Shown: in pieces, positions 1 to 9,408 of the stretch
How the letters are laid out: the number at the start of each line of letters is the position of its first letter
Position numbering within the stretch: position 1 is the stretch's first letter
Source: an uncultured Oscillospiraceae bacterium
Lineage (GTDB): Bacteria > Bacillota > Clostridia > Oscillospirales > Oscillospiraceae
Direction of reading: 5' to 3'
Length of the DNA: 64,000 nucleotides
NCBI GenBank assembly: GCA_949841355.1
Contig: CATKZP010000004.1
Coordinates: forward strand, 1-64,000
Program-made: the position numbers and the translations under genes
Notes under the pieces: model-generated
Told to the model about the DNA's origin: nothing
The model's database searches: none
The model's input: the letters and a program-made list of their open reading frames with translations, nothing else

Positions 1-10
1 CTCCTGCCAA

Positions 11-1093
11 TTATTTGTGATCGAATTTATCAAGGGAATCCCAGGCCCCCAGCATATACATCACGCCCAGCGCCCGGTCGTACAGGCCGTAGCCCGGCCG
101 CACCGTGCCGGGGCCCTCGGTCCACAGATGGCGACCGTGGTCGGGCCGGATATAGCCGTCGAAGCCGCCGTCGTGGTACGCCTTCAGGATGTCCAAAATG
201 CCGGTGTCGCCGTCGCAGTCCCGGTGGCTGGCCTCGGAGAAATCGCCGTTGTCGAAATGCTTCACGTTGCGGATATGGGCGAAGGCGATGCGGTCGCAGT
301 GCTTGCGCACGATGTCCGCCACGTTGTTTTTCGGGTCGGCGTTCAGCGAGCCGGAGCACAGGGTCAGGCAGTTGTAGGGGTCGTCCACCATGCTGAGGAA
401 CTTGTCAATGGCCTCGCCGCTGGTGAGCAGCCGGGGCAGGCCGAAGATGTCCCACGGGGGATCGTCCATGTGGACGGCCATTTTAATGTCACACTCGTGG
501 CAGGTGGGCATGATGGCCTCCAGGAAATACTTGAAGTTGTCCCACAGCTTTTCCTTGGTGACGGGGCGGTACTTCTCAAACAGCTCGTCCAGCTTGGCCA
601 TCCGCTCGGGCTCCCAGCCGGGGAATGTCATATGGTACTTTTCCGTGAAGGACATGACGTAATCCGCCATTTCCTTGGGGTCCTGCTTGATTTTTGCCGC
701 CTCATAGTACAGCGCCGTGGAGCCGTCCCCCACCGGGTGGAACAGGTCGGTGCGGGTCCAGTCGAACACCGGCATGAAGTTGTAGCAGATCACCTTCACG
801 CCGAAGGGCGCCAGGTTGCGGATGGTCTGCCTGTAGTTCTCGATATACTGGTCGCGGGTGGGCAGGCCGATTTTGATGTCGTCGTGGACGTTGACGGACT
901 CCACCACGTCCATGTTGAAGCCGTACTCGTCCAGCTGCTGTTTGACGGCCGCGATCTCCTCCGGCTGCCACACCTCGCCGGGCATTTTGTCGTGGAGCGC
1001 CCACACGATGCCCTCCACCCCGGGGATCTGCTTGATGTCAGACAGCTTGATTTGATCGTTGCCCTCACCGTACCAGCGCCACGTCATTTTCAT
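11..1093 (-). CDS. uxuA: Mannonate dehydratase UxuA
   Basis: This 360-residue cytoplasmic enzyme dehydrates D-mannonate to 2-keto-3-deoxygluconate in the hexuronate (glucuronate) pathway. It opens with MKMTWRWYGEGND, the usual UxuA beginning, and keeps the family metal and active-site segments VHMDDPPWDIFG, CSGSLNADPKNN, AFAHIRNVKHF and YIRPDHGRHLW. Its length is normal for the family. An AGGAGG site lies 8 nt before the ATG at 1093; an ATG two codons later is also possible. It is the last gene of a minus-strand run, 13 nt after the symporter stop and downstream of GH2, which suggests that imported glucuronosides are cut and their uronic acid is oxidised here. The partner genes uxaC, uxuB and kdgK are not in the window. 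Confidence 0.96.
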   Translation of the reverse strand: MKMTWRWYGEGNDQIKLSDIKQIPGVEGIVWALHDKMPGEVWQPEEIAAVKQQLDEYGFNMDVVESVNVHDDIKIGLPTRDQYIENYRQTIRNLAPFGVKVICYNFMPVFDWTRTDLFHPVGDGSTALYYEAAKIKQDPKEMADYVMSFTEKYHMTFPGWEPERMAKLDELFEKYRPVTKEKLWDNFKYFLEAIMPTCHECDIKMAVHMDDPPWDIFGLPRLLTSGEAIDKFLSMVDDPYNCLTLCSGSLNADPKNNVADIVRKHCDRIAFAHIRNVKHFDNGDFSEASHRDCDGDTGILDILKAYHDGGFDGYIRPDHGRHLWTEGPGTVRPGYGLYDRALGVMYMLGAWDSLDKFDHK

Positions 1094-1106
1094 GAGCTTT
1101 CCCTCC

Positions 1107-2687
1107 TTATTTTACTTGTACTGTGTCGTCGGTAATGGTGTTCATGGCCTGCTCCAGGCTCATGCCGCCGGCCACGGCCTCCTTGCGGGCGGCGTTCACC
1201 GCCTGGATGGTTTTCATCTTCTCCCCCGTCAGGGTGTAGCCCTTCATGGCGATGAGGGTGGCGGTCCAGGCCAGCATGGGGATGACGCAGAACATCACGA
1301 TCACCGACACCTTGATGCCGGGGGAATAGGGGGTGCTGTCGGTGGGCAGGTCGCTGAGCCCCGCGCAGATGAGGAAGATGAGCGCCACCAGGGTCTGGGC
1401 CAGGGAGGACACCAGCTTGTCCACCAGGGAGAACAGGGTGCCCATAATGCCGGGGATATATTTGCCGGAGCGGTAGGTCTCATAGTCGGAGCAGTCGGCC
1501 ACCATGGGGATGGGCATGTCGGCGGTGGCGTAGTAGGCCCCGTAGCCGACGCCGAAGAATACGATGAACAGGATGGTATACAGGTTGATGGCTCCGCCCC
1601 CCTGGAAGGGGAAGGCCAGCATCCGGGCCGGATCGCCGTGGCTGCTCAGCAGCAGCAGGGCCAGCACGCCCACATAGCACACCAGGGCCACGGACACATA
1701 GCGGATCAGGGAGGCCCGCTGGCCCAGCTTCTGGGAGGTGCGCATACTCAGCAGGAAGAAGGGCACTGCGCACACGTAGCCCAGCACCATCATGGGAAGA
1801 TACAGAGAGTTATAATTCCCCATAAGTATTCCATAGAGTGCTAACAAAACGGTGGTGTTGGTGGCGATGGCCAGGGCCAGCTTGCACCCCGCGCCCGCCA
1901 CCATGAGCCGCTGCATGGGCTTATTGTCCCGGATGATCTCCGCGTACTCGGACATTTTGACCTTCTCCTGCTTGTCGCCGCCGATGCCGTAGTATTTGGG
2001 ATTGTCCTTCTCGGCAATGCCGATGATGGCCAGGGCGGTGAGCAGCACGGAGATGGCGATGCCGATGGGAGTGATGATGCGGAACACCGTGGGGTCGGAG
2101 TAGCCGGACACAATGACGTTGCCCGCCGCGTCCTTCACGTCGTACATCCCCTTCACCAGGGGAATCATGAACTGCATCACGCCCATGCCCAAGAGGCTGC
2201 CCACCGTGTTGAAGATGGTGAACATGGGCCGCTGGTTGGGGTCGTTGGTGAGCACCGTCTGGCCCGCCCGGGTGCAGGAGGTCTGGAAGGTGTAGCCGAT
2301 GACCCACACGAAGTAGACCACCACGAAGGCCGCGTAGCGCAGCCACATCATGGTCTCGGGGATCAGCGGGGTGAGCACGTACAGGCAGACCACGCTCACC
2401 GCCATGACGGCGCTGCCCAGAATCATGAAGGGCCGGAATTTGCCGATCTTGGTGCTGGTGCGGTCCATCATGGCGCCGATGACGGGGTCGGTGACGGCGT
2501 CGGCCACCCGCATCACGGTGACCATGATGGAGGCGAACATGCCCAGCTTCAGAATGCTGGAGCCGAACTGGGCCACATAGGACAAAATCAGGACGAAATA
2601 CACGTTGGTGGCGCCGTTGTTCAGGGGAAACAGCACCAATTGATATGGCTTGGCCCGATTCAGGGCCGTGCTGGGTTCTTGGCTCAT
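1107..2687 (-). CDS. GPH-family (MFS-type) sugar/cation symporter
   Basis: This 526-residue membrane protein belongs to the glycoside-pentoside-hexuronide:cation symporters (MelB, UidB and XylP relatives), which take up glycosides with Na+ or H+. About twelve hydrophobic segments are visible. The family-type early region has DAVTDPVIGAMMDRT followed by KFGRFRP-like TKIGKFRPF. The reading frame runs upstream to 2828, but ATG 2687 is preferred: it begins MSQEPSTALNRAKPYQL, has AGGAGGAGAG just upstream, and the upstream extension lies in a dispersed intergenic repeat. It sits between GH2 and uxuA, so a glucuronide or glucuronate substrate is inferred, not shown. Confidence 0.9.
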   Translation of the reverse strand: MSQEPSTALNRAKPYQLVLFPLNNGATNVYFVLILSYVAQFGSSILKLGMFASIMVTVMRVADAVTDPVIGAMMDRTSTKIGKFRPFMILGSAVMAVSVVCLYVLTPLIPETMMWLRYAAFVVVYFVWVIGYTFQTSCTRAGQTVLTNDPNQRPMFTIFNTVGSLLGMGVMQFMIPLVKGMYDVKDAAGNVIVSGYSDPTVFRIITPIGIAISVLLTALAIIGIAEKDNPKYYGIGGDKQEKVKMSEYAEIIRDNKPMQRLMVAGAGCKLALAIATNTTVLLALYGILMGNYNSLYLPMMVLGYVCAVPFFLLSMRTSQKLGQRASLIRYVSVALVCYVGVLALLLLSSHGDPARMLAFPFQGGGAINLYTILFIVFFGVGYGAYYATADMPIPMVADCSDYETYRSGKYIPGIMGTLFSLVDKLVSSLAQTLVALIFLICAGLSDLPTDSTPYSPGIKVSVIVMFCVIPMLAWTATLIAMKGYTLTGEKMKTIQAVNAARKEAVAGGMSLEQAMNTITDDTVQVK

Positions 2688-2732
2688 GGACTCTCCTCCT
2701 TGATTAGTTTTCTCGGCTCCTTTGCGCTTGCT

Positions 2733-2861
2733 TGTCACGCTGTGCCTGCTCGCGACGCACGGCTTCCCTCCGTCTCGGCCTGGTCTCTGGGGCCTGCGGC
2801 CCCATCGCTCGGCCTCGCTGCGGTCCACCCGTGCTGCTCGCGACGGCTCCGCGCTTCTTTA
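2733..2861. repeat. Dispersed intergenic repeat, copy 1
   Basis: The stretch between the GH2 stop and the symporter ribosome binding site matches the maf/U32 spacer (59931-60062) over most of its length. Shared blocks include TGTCACGCT, TTCCCTNCGTCTCGG and GCGACGGCTCCGCGCTTCTT (the last with one A/G difference). The GH2 stop codon lies in the final bases of the repeat. I see no gene in it; the open frames here are GC-rich artefacts. It looks like a REP-type intercistronic repeat. Confidence 0.7.
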
Positions 2862-4778
2862 GACCCAGTTCGCGCTGTTAGAACTTTTCCCCTGGAGTTT
2901 GTAGGCTGGGTTGGGCGTATCCACATGCCGGAGGACGCAGGAGTCCGCGCAGTCCCCGGACACCGCCTTCAGCTCCACCTGGCCGGCCAGCGGCACCCGG
3001 AACGTAAACACCTTGCCGCCGCTTTTTTCCTCAATGAGCCTGCCGTTGGCATAGAGAGCCACATGGGGCTGATTGGAGTACACCTTCACCGTGGTGACGG
3101 CCTCGGGCCGGTCGGCGTAGCGGCGGCCGCAGATGTGGACGAAGGGCTGATCGCTCCACCAGGCCTTGTAAATATAGAAGCTGTCCTTTTTGATCTTCCG
3201 GTCGAAGGTGACAATGCCCTTGTGGTTCATCCCCGGCTCGCCCCCCTGGTCCCGGGCGTCGGCGGCGAAGTCGAACATATTCCACAGGTGAGTGGCCCAC
3301 AGGTAGGGGTGCTTGGCGAAGCAGTTCAGCATATATTCGTTGTAAACGCACTGATATTCCTCGGTGTGGTCTCCCCGGCGGGGCTTGGAGGAGTGGAGGT
3401 TGGGCATGGCCTCGCAGCCGTACTCCGAGTAGCCCAGCGCCCGGTTGGGATAGCGCAGATGGAAAAAATCCATCCACAGGTCGTTGAGAAACAGCCCCGG
3501 CACATACCAGCCCAGGTACAAATTCCAGCTCACCACATCGGTGATGTGGGCGGAGCGGTTGAAGGGCCCGCACATGGCGTAGCAGGCCAGGGTGGTGAGT
3601 CGGCTGGGGTCCAGCTCATGGTACAGGTCGTTGAGCGCCCGGTGATTGTCCAGCATGTCCGCCTTGTCTTTTGTGGATATGGTGATCTCGTTGGACACGC
3701 CCCACACCACGATGGAGGGGTGGTTGTAGTTCTGAATCACCAATTCCTTTGCCTGGGACAAGGTGTTGTCCCTGCCGTTGGGCATGTGCTCGGAGATATA
3801 GGGGATCTCCGCCCACACCACCATGCCGTACTGGTCGCACAGGTCATAGAAATACTGGTCGTGCTGGTAGTGGGCCAGCCGGATGGTGTTGGCCCCCACC
3901 TCCCGGATCATGGCCATGTCGGCGTCGTGGTGCTTGCGGGTGAGGGCGTTGCCGATGCCCTTCCAGTCCTGGTGGCGGGACACGCCGTGGAGGGGATAGG
4001 GCCGGCCGTTGAGGAAGAAACCCTTCTGGGGGTCCACTGAGAAGGTGCGCACCCCGAACCGGGTGCTGATCCGGTCCACCACACTGCCGTCCACTGTCAG
4101 CTCCGCCTCGCAGGTGTAGAGGTAGGGGTCCTTCACCCCGTCCCACAGCCGGACCTTGGAGATGGACAGGGTGCAGTCCGTCCCCGTGCCCTCGGCCACG
4201 GCCCTGCCGTCGCCGTCCAGCAGGCGGACGGCGACGGCGGCGTTTTCCGCGTGATGGAACGTCTCCACCCGGACCTGCCCGTTGGAGCCATTGACGGTGG
4301 AGGTCACTTTGAGGCCGGGGCCTCCGTAATCGTCCAGGTCGAAGTGGCATTGGTTCACAAGGATGAGGCTCACGTCCCGGTAGATGCCGCCGTAGAAGGT
4401 GAAGTCCGCCTTCTGGGGGTACACCCGGTCGTTGCGGCTGTTGTCCACGTGGACGGTAAGGCGGTTTTCGGCCTGGAGCAGGTCCGTCACATCCCAGCGG
4501 AAGGTGGAGTAGCCGCCGTCGTGGGCGCCCACCTCCGAGCCGTTCAGCTCCACCCGGGCGGAGGCGTTTACCCCCTGGAATTCCAGGTAAACCCGCTGGT
4601 CCGGGGCGAAATCCGGCCTGGGGAAGGTCTTTTCATAGACGCAGGTCCCCCGCCAGTAGTCGTTCCCCCCGTCCTGGCCGTCCACGCTGTTCCAGGTGTG
4701 GGGCAGATCCACCGCCGCCGCGTTCCCATCCGGCCCCGTGAAGCTCCAGCCCGCGTTTAGTATGATCGTTTTTCTCAA
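2859..4778 (-). CDS. Glycoside hydrolase family 2 (beta-galactosidase/beta-glucuronidase type)
   Basis: A 639-residue retaining glycosidase without a signal peptide, so cytoplasmic. It has the GH2 order: N-terminal sugar-binding jelly roll (about 1-170), immunoglobulin-like middle (about 170-265) and TIM barrel. The acid/base is the Glu of VVWGVSNEIT and the nucleophile the Glu of LGYSEYGCE. Near the barrel end, GMNHKGIVTFDRK has an N-x-K arrangement. In gut beta-glucuronidases an NxK pair binds the glucuronate carboxylate, but related beta-galactosidases also have NDKG or NNKG here, so specificity stays open. The symporter and uxuA downstream favour beta-glucuronidase. It follows the membrane GH3 by 115 nt. 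Confidence 0.9.
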   Translation of the reverse strand: MRKTIILNAGWSFTGPDGNAAAVDLPHTWNSVDGQDGGNDYWRGTCVYEKTFPRPDFAPDQRVYLEFQGVNASARVELNGSEVGAHDGGYSTFRWDVTDLLQAENRLTVHVDNSRNDRVYPQKADFTFYGGIYRDVSLILVNQCHFDLDDYGGPGLKVTSTVNGSNGQVRVETFHHAENAAVAVRLLDGDGRAVAEGTGTDCTLSISKVRLWDGVKDPYLYTCEAELTVDGSVVDRISTRFGVRTFSVDPQKGFFLNGRPYPLHGVSRHQDWKGIGNALTRKHHDADMAMIREVGANTIRLAHYQHDQYFYDLCDQYGMVVWAEIPYISEHMPNGRDNTLSQAKELVIQNYNHPSIVVWGVSNEITISTKDKADMLDNHRALNDLYHELDPSRLTTLACYAMCGPFNRSAHITDVVSWNLYLGWYVPGLFLNDLWMDFFHLRYPNRALGYSEYGCEAMPNLHSSKPRRGDHTEEYQCVYNEYMLNCFAKHPYLWATHLWNMFDFAADARDQGGEPGMNHKGIVTFDRKIKKDSFYIYKAWWSDQPFVHICGRRYADRPEAVTTVKVYSNQPHVALYANGRLIEEKSGGKVFTFRVPLAGQVELKAVSGDCADSCVLRHVDTPNPAYKLQGKSSNSANWV

Positions 4779-4801
4779 ACCTAATCTGCTCCTCTCTTTT
4801 T

Positions 4802-4878
4802 ATGATAAAGAGCCACCACTGCGGGCGGCTCTTTATCATGTTCCAAGGATTCAGAACCTCTCTGCCGCGAAGGCAGAG
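4802..4878 (-). terminator. Two hairpins between the membrane GH3 and GH2
   Basis: A perfect 13-bp stem (4802-4814 with 4827-4839) and a 7-bp stem (4860-4866 with 4872-4878) fill the spacer after the GH3 stop. Neither has a clean U tract in the minus direction, so they may be partial terminators or mRNA-stabilising hairpins that lower expression of GH2-symporter-uxuA relative to GH3. Confidence 0.35.
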
Positions 4879-4893
4879 GAAATGAAAGACTTT

Positions 4894-7800
4894 TTATCGG
4901 GCGGAATCCTTTTTGCGGGGGATCATATCCGCGGCCAGCAGCACCACCGACACTACGCTCAGCAGGGCGAACGCGATCTGCGCCCCGGTGAGCGCCGTCT
5001 GCCAGAAGGGAGTGACCGATACGATCCTGGTATTGCTTCCGATGCCGTCCATGCCGCGGGAGTGAAGCACGGTATACAGAACCCTGTGAGAGGATTCCCG
5101 CAGGGCCCGCGCCACCTGCGCGTTGGGGGTCGCGCCGTTGGGGCCGTAGTCCGCGAATTCAAAGCCCAGGTTATCCGTGGACGCGCCCGTCGTAACCGTG
5201 CCGGTGGTGCCGGGGAAGTTGTCGGGGATATCGTTGCCGGCCAGCACCTCGTGGGGCTTGCTCATATAATCGCCCTCATACATGTCGGTCACGGCAAAGC
5301 CGGTCATGCCGGCCTCGCCGCGCAGCCAGCCGGTGAGCAGCGGCTCACAGGCGCCGGACCACACCGCGCCGATGCGGTTGAAGGCCGTCATCACGCATTT
5401 CGCGTCCGCGTTCACGATGGGCAGCTCAAAGGCGCGCAGGTAGATCTCGCGCATGGCCTGCTCATTGCACCAGGTGCCCAGCCCCTGCCGCTGAAGCTCC
5501 TGATCGTTCAGGGCGAAGTGCTTATTGTATACATACACGCCCTTGGACTGGATTCCCATGGTCTCATATGTGTCGATGAGGCCGGTCAGGGTGCCGTCCT
5601 CCGAGTAATACTCGAATACCCGGCCCGCGTAGGGGGTGCGGTGGATGTTCAGGCCGCTGCCGTAGAAGCCGGCATACCCGGCCCACATGGCGTCCTCACC
5701 GATCAGCTCGCCCACCTCCTGCACCAGCTTGTCGTTCATGGTGGCGGCGATGATGCCGTTGCAGGGATAGCAGGTCCCGGTGAGCTCCTTATCGGGGTCG
5801 CCGGTCTGGTTGGCATAGCCGTTGGGTCCGGCGGAATACTTCTGCGTCACGCCGGAGGGGCCGTTGTGATCCAGCGTTTCCGGCTTGCCCACCGATTCCA
5901 GTGAGACGGTCATGCGCAGGCCCACCGCGCAGAGGCGCGCCATATCCTCGTAGGTCAGCTGGTCCAGCAGGGCGTCCCATTTGGGGTCGTTGTAGTCCAG
6001 GACGCCGCCCGCGTCGTCCTTCATCAGCTCGATCAGGGTGTAGCTGGTTTCCGAGGAGCCCATCACCGGCCACTGGCCGTCGTCGGCGGGGATGTCCGCC
6101 CCGTCCAGAATGGCGTCCTGATACATCTGATCCGTCATGGACAGCTTGACATAGCTGTCGTTCTGGCCGTCCTCATCCTGGTCGGCCCAGAGCATCAAAG
6201 TGCCCTCCCAGTCGCTGCGGGAGAGGTAGGTGACCTGGTTGTCCCCCCTGCCCTCGTAGCGGTTGATGTCCGCGGAGGCGAAGAGGCTGGCGACATCGCT
6301 GCCGGTGCCGTAGGCCTTGGCGTAGGTCCCGGCGTCAAAGGCGTAGTCCGTGCTGTAGACCAGCGCGGCATTGCCCTCTCCGGTCATGCCGTCCGCGGTG
6401 GTCTTGCCCTTTGCGGCCAGGATGTTGTTGATGGCTTCGTGGCTGTCGGAGGCCGCGGTGAGGTAATAGGTGCCGTCCTCCAGAATAAACGCGCCGGAGC
6501 CAAGGGCGTCGTAGCTGGTGAGGAAATACTCGGGGATGGTGACGGTTACCGTCTCGCTCTCGCCCGGGGCAAGCATTCCGGTCTTGCCGTAGCCGGCCAG
6601 CTCCACCGACGCCTTTTCGATCTGGTTCTGGCGGTCATAGTCGGTGTACGGCTTCTGGACATACACCTGCACGGCCTTCTTGCCGGCGGTGTCCCCGGTG
6701 TTCGTCACAACGGCGGTCACGACGTATTCCGTCTCCGAGCCGCTCCCCTGCTTGGACACCTGCATGTCGTCGATGCTGAAGCTGGTGTAGCTCAGCCCAT
6801 AGCCGAAGGGGTAGGCCACCACGTCCGGATAATGGTAGGCGCCCGCGTTGCCGGAGCCCAGGACGGCGTCCTCATACCGCGTCTCCGTATAGCGGTAGCC
6901 CAAATAGATGCCCTCCTGATAGACCACGTAGCTGGTGAACTTGGAGGGGCTGGAGGCAAAGCTGTAATCCCCCGCGTTGGTATAGGTGTAGGAGCCGAAA
7001 TTGGCGACGGCGGGGTTCAGGTAGTTGTTGGTCCACCAGGTGTCCGGGAGGCTGCCGGAGGGATTGACGCTGCCGCTGAGTATGCCGCCCACGGCATACA
7101 GGCCGCTCTGGCCCACCGAGCCGATCCACAGCGCGGCGTCGACGCCGTATTCCTCGTCGTTTAGGAAGGCGGCGGAAATGGGGTTGGCGCTGTTAATCAG
7201 CACCACGATGCCGCTGATCTTCCCCTCGTCCTTGAGGCCCTTCAGACCGGCGAGGATTCCCAGCTCGTTTTTGTTGAGCATGAGGTAGTCGGAATTCTGA
7301 TCCACGTCGGCGCCGATGGGGTTATAGCCGCCGTCCACATGGTTGACGCTCTTGAGGTCGTTGGCCTCGCCGCCCACGCGGCCCACCACAAAAATGGCGA
7401 CCTCGCCCTGGCCGTAGGTGGCGCCGCTCTTCTCAATGCCGCTCCACTTGGCCTCGTTGATCTCCTCGCCGCTAGCGGAGAAATCCCGGCCGTATTCCTT
7501 CTGCTTGTACCAGTCCAGCAGATCCGTGTTGGTGACGGTCAGGCCGCTGCGCTCCATCGCGTCCACATAGGAGGGCGCGTCGGCGGTGTCCACCGCGCCG
7601 GAGCCGGTGCCGCCGTAGACCGGGGAAGAGGCGGTGGCGCCGAACAGGGAGACCTCTGTCCCCTTCAGGGGCAGCAGGCCGTTGTTTTTCAGCAGGACCG
7701 CGCCCTCGGCCTCCACCTCTTCGGCCTTGGCCAGACCGGCGGCCTTCAGCTCCGCCACGGATTGGAAGGCGGACTCATAATAGCGCGGATATTCACCCGT

Positions 7801-7974
7801 GTCCTGGGACGATCCGTCTGTGGTCACGATCTTGGAGGTGGACACTCCCAAAAAGCTGTTGATCTGCCCGGAAAACTGCCCGGCGATGCTGCTGCCGAAG
7901 TAGGTCAGGATCAGCAGCCCAATGGAGATATTGGCAAATATCTTCTTAAGCAGCCTTTTCTTCGAGGCTCTCAT
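4894..7974 (-). CDS. Membrane-anchored GH3 beta-glucosidase-like enzyme with inverted domain order
   Basis: A 1026-residue GH3 enzyme whose domains run in reverse of the common order. A transmembrane segment (about 17-36) is followed by the GH3 C-terminal alpha/beta domain (LLKNNGLLPL at about 100), a fibronectin-like part (AYPFGYGLSYTSF), and then the (beta/alpha)8 domain with LNIHRTPYAGRVFEYYSEDG and KHFALNDQE. The nucleophile is Asp897 in GFAVTDMYEGD. A second transmembrane segment near 995-1015 ends in the basic tail PRKKDSAR. The inverted order is known from Ruminococcus albus and Butyrivibrio fibrisolvens beta-glucosidases. The two membrane segments suggest an enzyme tethered outside the cell at both ends. 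The gene follows the small membrane protein by 30 nt and has a paralogue at 24454-27498. Confidence 0.9.
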   Translation of the reverse strand: MRASKKRLLKKIFANISIGLLILTYFGSSIAGQFSGQINSFLGVSTSKIVTTDGSSQDTGEYPRYYESAFQSVAELKAAGLAKAEEVEAEGAVLLKNNGLLPLKGTEVSLFGATASSPVYGGTGSGAVDTADAPSYVDAMERSGLTVTNTDLLDWYKQKEYGRDFSASGEEINEAKWSGIEKSGATYGQGEVAIFVVGRVGGEANDLKSVNHVDGGYNPIGADVDQNSDYLMLNKNELGILAGLKGLKDEGKISGIVVLINSANPISAAFLNDEEYGVDAALWIGSVGQSGLYAVGGILSGSVNPSGSLPDTWWTNNYLNPAVANFGSYTYTNAGDYSFASSPSKFTSYVVYQEGIYLGYRYTETRYEDAVLGSGNAGAYHYPDVVAYPFGYGLSYTSFSIDDMQVSKQGSGSETEYVVTAVVTNTGDTAGKKAVQVYVQKPYTDYDRQNQIEKASVELAGYGKTGMLAPGESETVTVTIPEYFLTSYDALGSGAFILEDGTYYLTAASDSHEAINNILAAKGKTTADGMTGEGNAALVYSTDYAFDAGTYAKAYGTGSDVASLFASADINRYEGRGDNQVTYLSRSDWEGTLMLWADQDEDGQNDSYVKLSMTDQMYQDAILDGADIPADDGQWPVMGSSETSYTLIELMKDDAGGVLDYNDPKWDALLDQLTYEDMARLCAVGLRMTVSLESVGKPETLDHNGPSGVTQKYSAGPNGYANQTGDPDKELTGTCYPCNGIIAATMNDKLVQEVGELIGEDAMWAGYAGFYGSGLNIHRTPYAGRVFEYYSEDGTLTGLIDTYETMGIQSKGVYVYNKHFALNDQELQRQGLGTWCNEQAMREIYLRAFELPIVNADAKCVMTAFNRIGAVWSGACEPLLTGWLRGEAGMTGFAVTDMYEGDYMSKPHEVLAGNDIPDNFPGTTGTVTTGASTDNLGFEFADYGPNGATPNAQVARALRESSHRVLYTVLHSRGMDGIGSNTRIVSVTPFWQTALTGAQIAFALLSVVSVVLLAADMIPRKKDSAR

Positions 7975-8004
7975 TGAATCGCTCCTCTCTGCGAGTTGTT
8001 TCCA

Positions 8005-8412
8005 TCAAGTGGATTGGTACTTCTTCATATACAGCACGATCTCGGAAGCTACCAGGGTGGCCACGAGCAGCACGGCGCAGGTCACGAGCTGCGTAAACTG
8101 GGGGAACGGCTCGATGCCGTAGACCGTGTCCGCCACCGGCCAGACGACCATTTTCACAAACATCATGACGGCGATGCCGCTGCCCAGGCAGAGGACGGCG
8201 GGGGCAAAGCCGGCGGTGCGCTCATTGACCAGCAGCAACACGGCAGCGGCGACGCCGGCCACCGCCAAAATGACGCAGATGCGCACGTCAAACACAGGTT
8301 CCTTGTACTCAATCTTCTGGAACAGCACCCCGTAGCAGATTGCGGAGACGACCGCCAGCACGCAGGCAAAAAGGGATACAAAGTATCCGGGTGCTTTTTT
8401 GTGCGTATTCAT
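8005..8412 (-). CDS. Small four-helix membrane protein, unknown function
   Basis: A 135-residue integral membrane protein with four hydrophobic helices (about 10-30, 44-62, 72-92 and 108-128), a lysine-rich start (MNTHKKAPG) and a basic end (MKKYQST). I do not recognise the family. An AAGGAGC site lies before the ATG. It sits between a lipoprotein and the membrane GH3 in the same transcription direction, so it may help place or stabilise the membrane hydrolase or sense its product; that is inference from context only. Confidence 0.75.
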   Translation of the reverse strand: MNTHKKAPGYFVSLFACVLAVVSAICYGVLFQKIEYKEPVFDVRICVILAVAGVAAAVLLLVNERTAGFAPAVLCLGSGIAVMMFVKMVVWPVADTVYGIEPFPQFTQLVTCAVLLVATLVASEIVLYMKKYQST

Positions 8413-8428
8413 AAAATGCTCCTTTCGG

Positions 8429-8462
8429 CAGCCTGACAGGCGGCGTGCCGCCTGTCAGGCTG
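8429..8462 (-). promoter_or_regulatory. Perfect 15-bp intercistronic hairpin
   Basis: Arms 8429-8443 and 8448-8462 pair without mismatch around a 4-nt loop, between the lipoprotein stop and the ribosome binding site of the membrane protein. No U run follows, so a processing or mRNA-stabilising hairpin, or a weak attenuator, is more likely than a full terminator. Confidence 0.5.
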
Positions 8463-8505
8463 GGAAGATCGGATGTGATCGAAGAATGCGGGGATAACAG
8501 TGTCC

Positions 8506-9267
8506 TTACTTGTCAAAGACCAGGCAGTAGACCCACTCGCCCTGGGTGCCCGGGCGCTCGATGTGCTCCTCGCTGTAGCCCAGGAGCAGCTGGCCATCGC
8601 CGTTCATGCCGATAATCAGGGTCTTTTCCGTGGTGTCCAGGTCGGCAACGCCGGCGATCTGGTCCAGGAACAGGCCGTAATCGTCGATGTCCTTAAAGCG
8701 CATGGTGGCGGGGCCGGGCTGCTCATAGAACTCGCCCTCCGCGACCACCTTGCCCTGGGGGAAGTCCTCCCAGCTGGTGGAGCCCTTGAACTCCTCGACG
8801 TCGTCCGCCGCCAGGGTGCTGGCGATGTCCTCCACGCCGAAGGTCAGGTAGCCGGTCAGGTTATACACCTGGTTGTGGATATAGGCCGGGCCGTCAACCA
8901 GCTCGGAGGGGTCCAGCTCCTCGGTGATCCGCAGGGAGATGGCGTTTTCCACGGGGGTTTTCAGCTCGCCGTCCACATACACCTCGGACAAAACCCACTC
9001 GCCCACCATCGCCAGCACGTCGCTGCCGAAGTCGAGGCCGGTGGGGCCTTCCTGGACGACGGGGTCGGCGCCGCCGGGCTCCTCGCCGGAGTTGTCGGGG
9101 GCCTGGGTGGGCTCGGGAGTGGAGGCGTCGGGGGTGGGCGTGGCCTCGGCGGGCTCGGAGGCGTTGGCGGGGGGCGTGCTTGTTCCGGCATCGCCGGCGG
9201 GGGCGCCGCAGCTGCAAAGCAGCAGCGACAGGCACAGCATGAGGCACAGGCAAGAGATCTTTTTCAT
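8506..9267 (-). CDS. Lipoprotein of unknown function
   Basis: A 253-residue lipoprotein. The signal MKKISCLCLMLCLSLLLCSCG ends in a lipobox (LLCSC), so it should be anchored on the outer face of the membrane. Residues 25-75 are a Ser/Thr/Pro/Glu-rich linker. The rest is a compact acidic domain with the segments MVGEWVLSEVYVDGELKTP and WVYCLVFDK, reminiscent of small lipocalin-like extracellular domains, but I cannot assign a family. It lies 141 nt downstream of the GH3 lipoprotein on the same strand, probably in the same regulon, and may bind glycosides for the surface hydrolases. Confidence 0.8.
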   Translation of the reverse strand: MKKISCLCLMLCLSLLLCSCGAPAGDAGTSTPPANASEPAEATPTPDASTPEPTQAPDNSGEEPGGADPVVQEGPTGLDFGSDVLAMVGEWVLSEVYVDGELKTPVENAISLRITEELDPSELVDGPAYIHNQVYNLTGYLTFGVEDIASTLAADDVEEFKGSTSWEDFPQGKVVAEGEFYEQPGPATMRFKDIDDYGLFLDQIAGVADLDTTEKTLIIGMNGDGQLLLGYSEEHIERPGTQGEWVYCLVFDK

Positions 9268-9303
9268 GACAAAGTTCCTTCTTTCATGGTGAAATATACT
9301 AAC

Positions 9304-9374
9304 TCCGGCGCAGACGCCGGAAATCAGCGGATGACCGCATGGGACGGCCCCTGTGACCAGAGGCCGTTCCCATG
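9304..9374 (-). promoter_or_regulatory. Two hairpins between GH3 lipoprotein and lipoprotein genes
   Basis: A perfect 7-bp stem around CAGA (9304-9321) and a longer stem with one bulge (9338-9350 with 9362-9374) lie in the 141-nt spacer. Neither has a clear U tract for the minus direction. They probably tune or partly end transcription between the two genes. Confidence 0.4.
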
Positions 9375-9408
9375 GGAATTGCCCGGTATACCGCCGGACA
9401 AAGTTGAA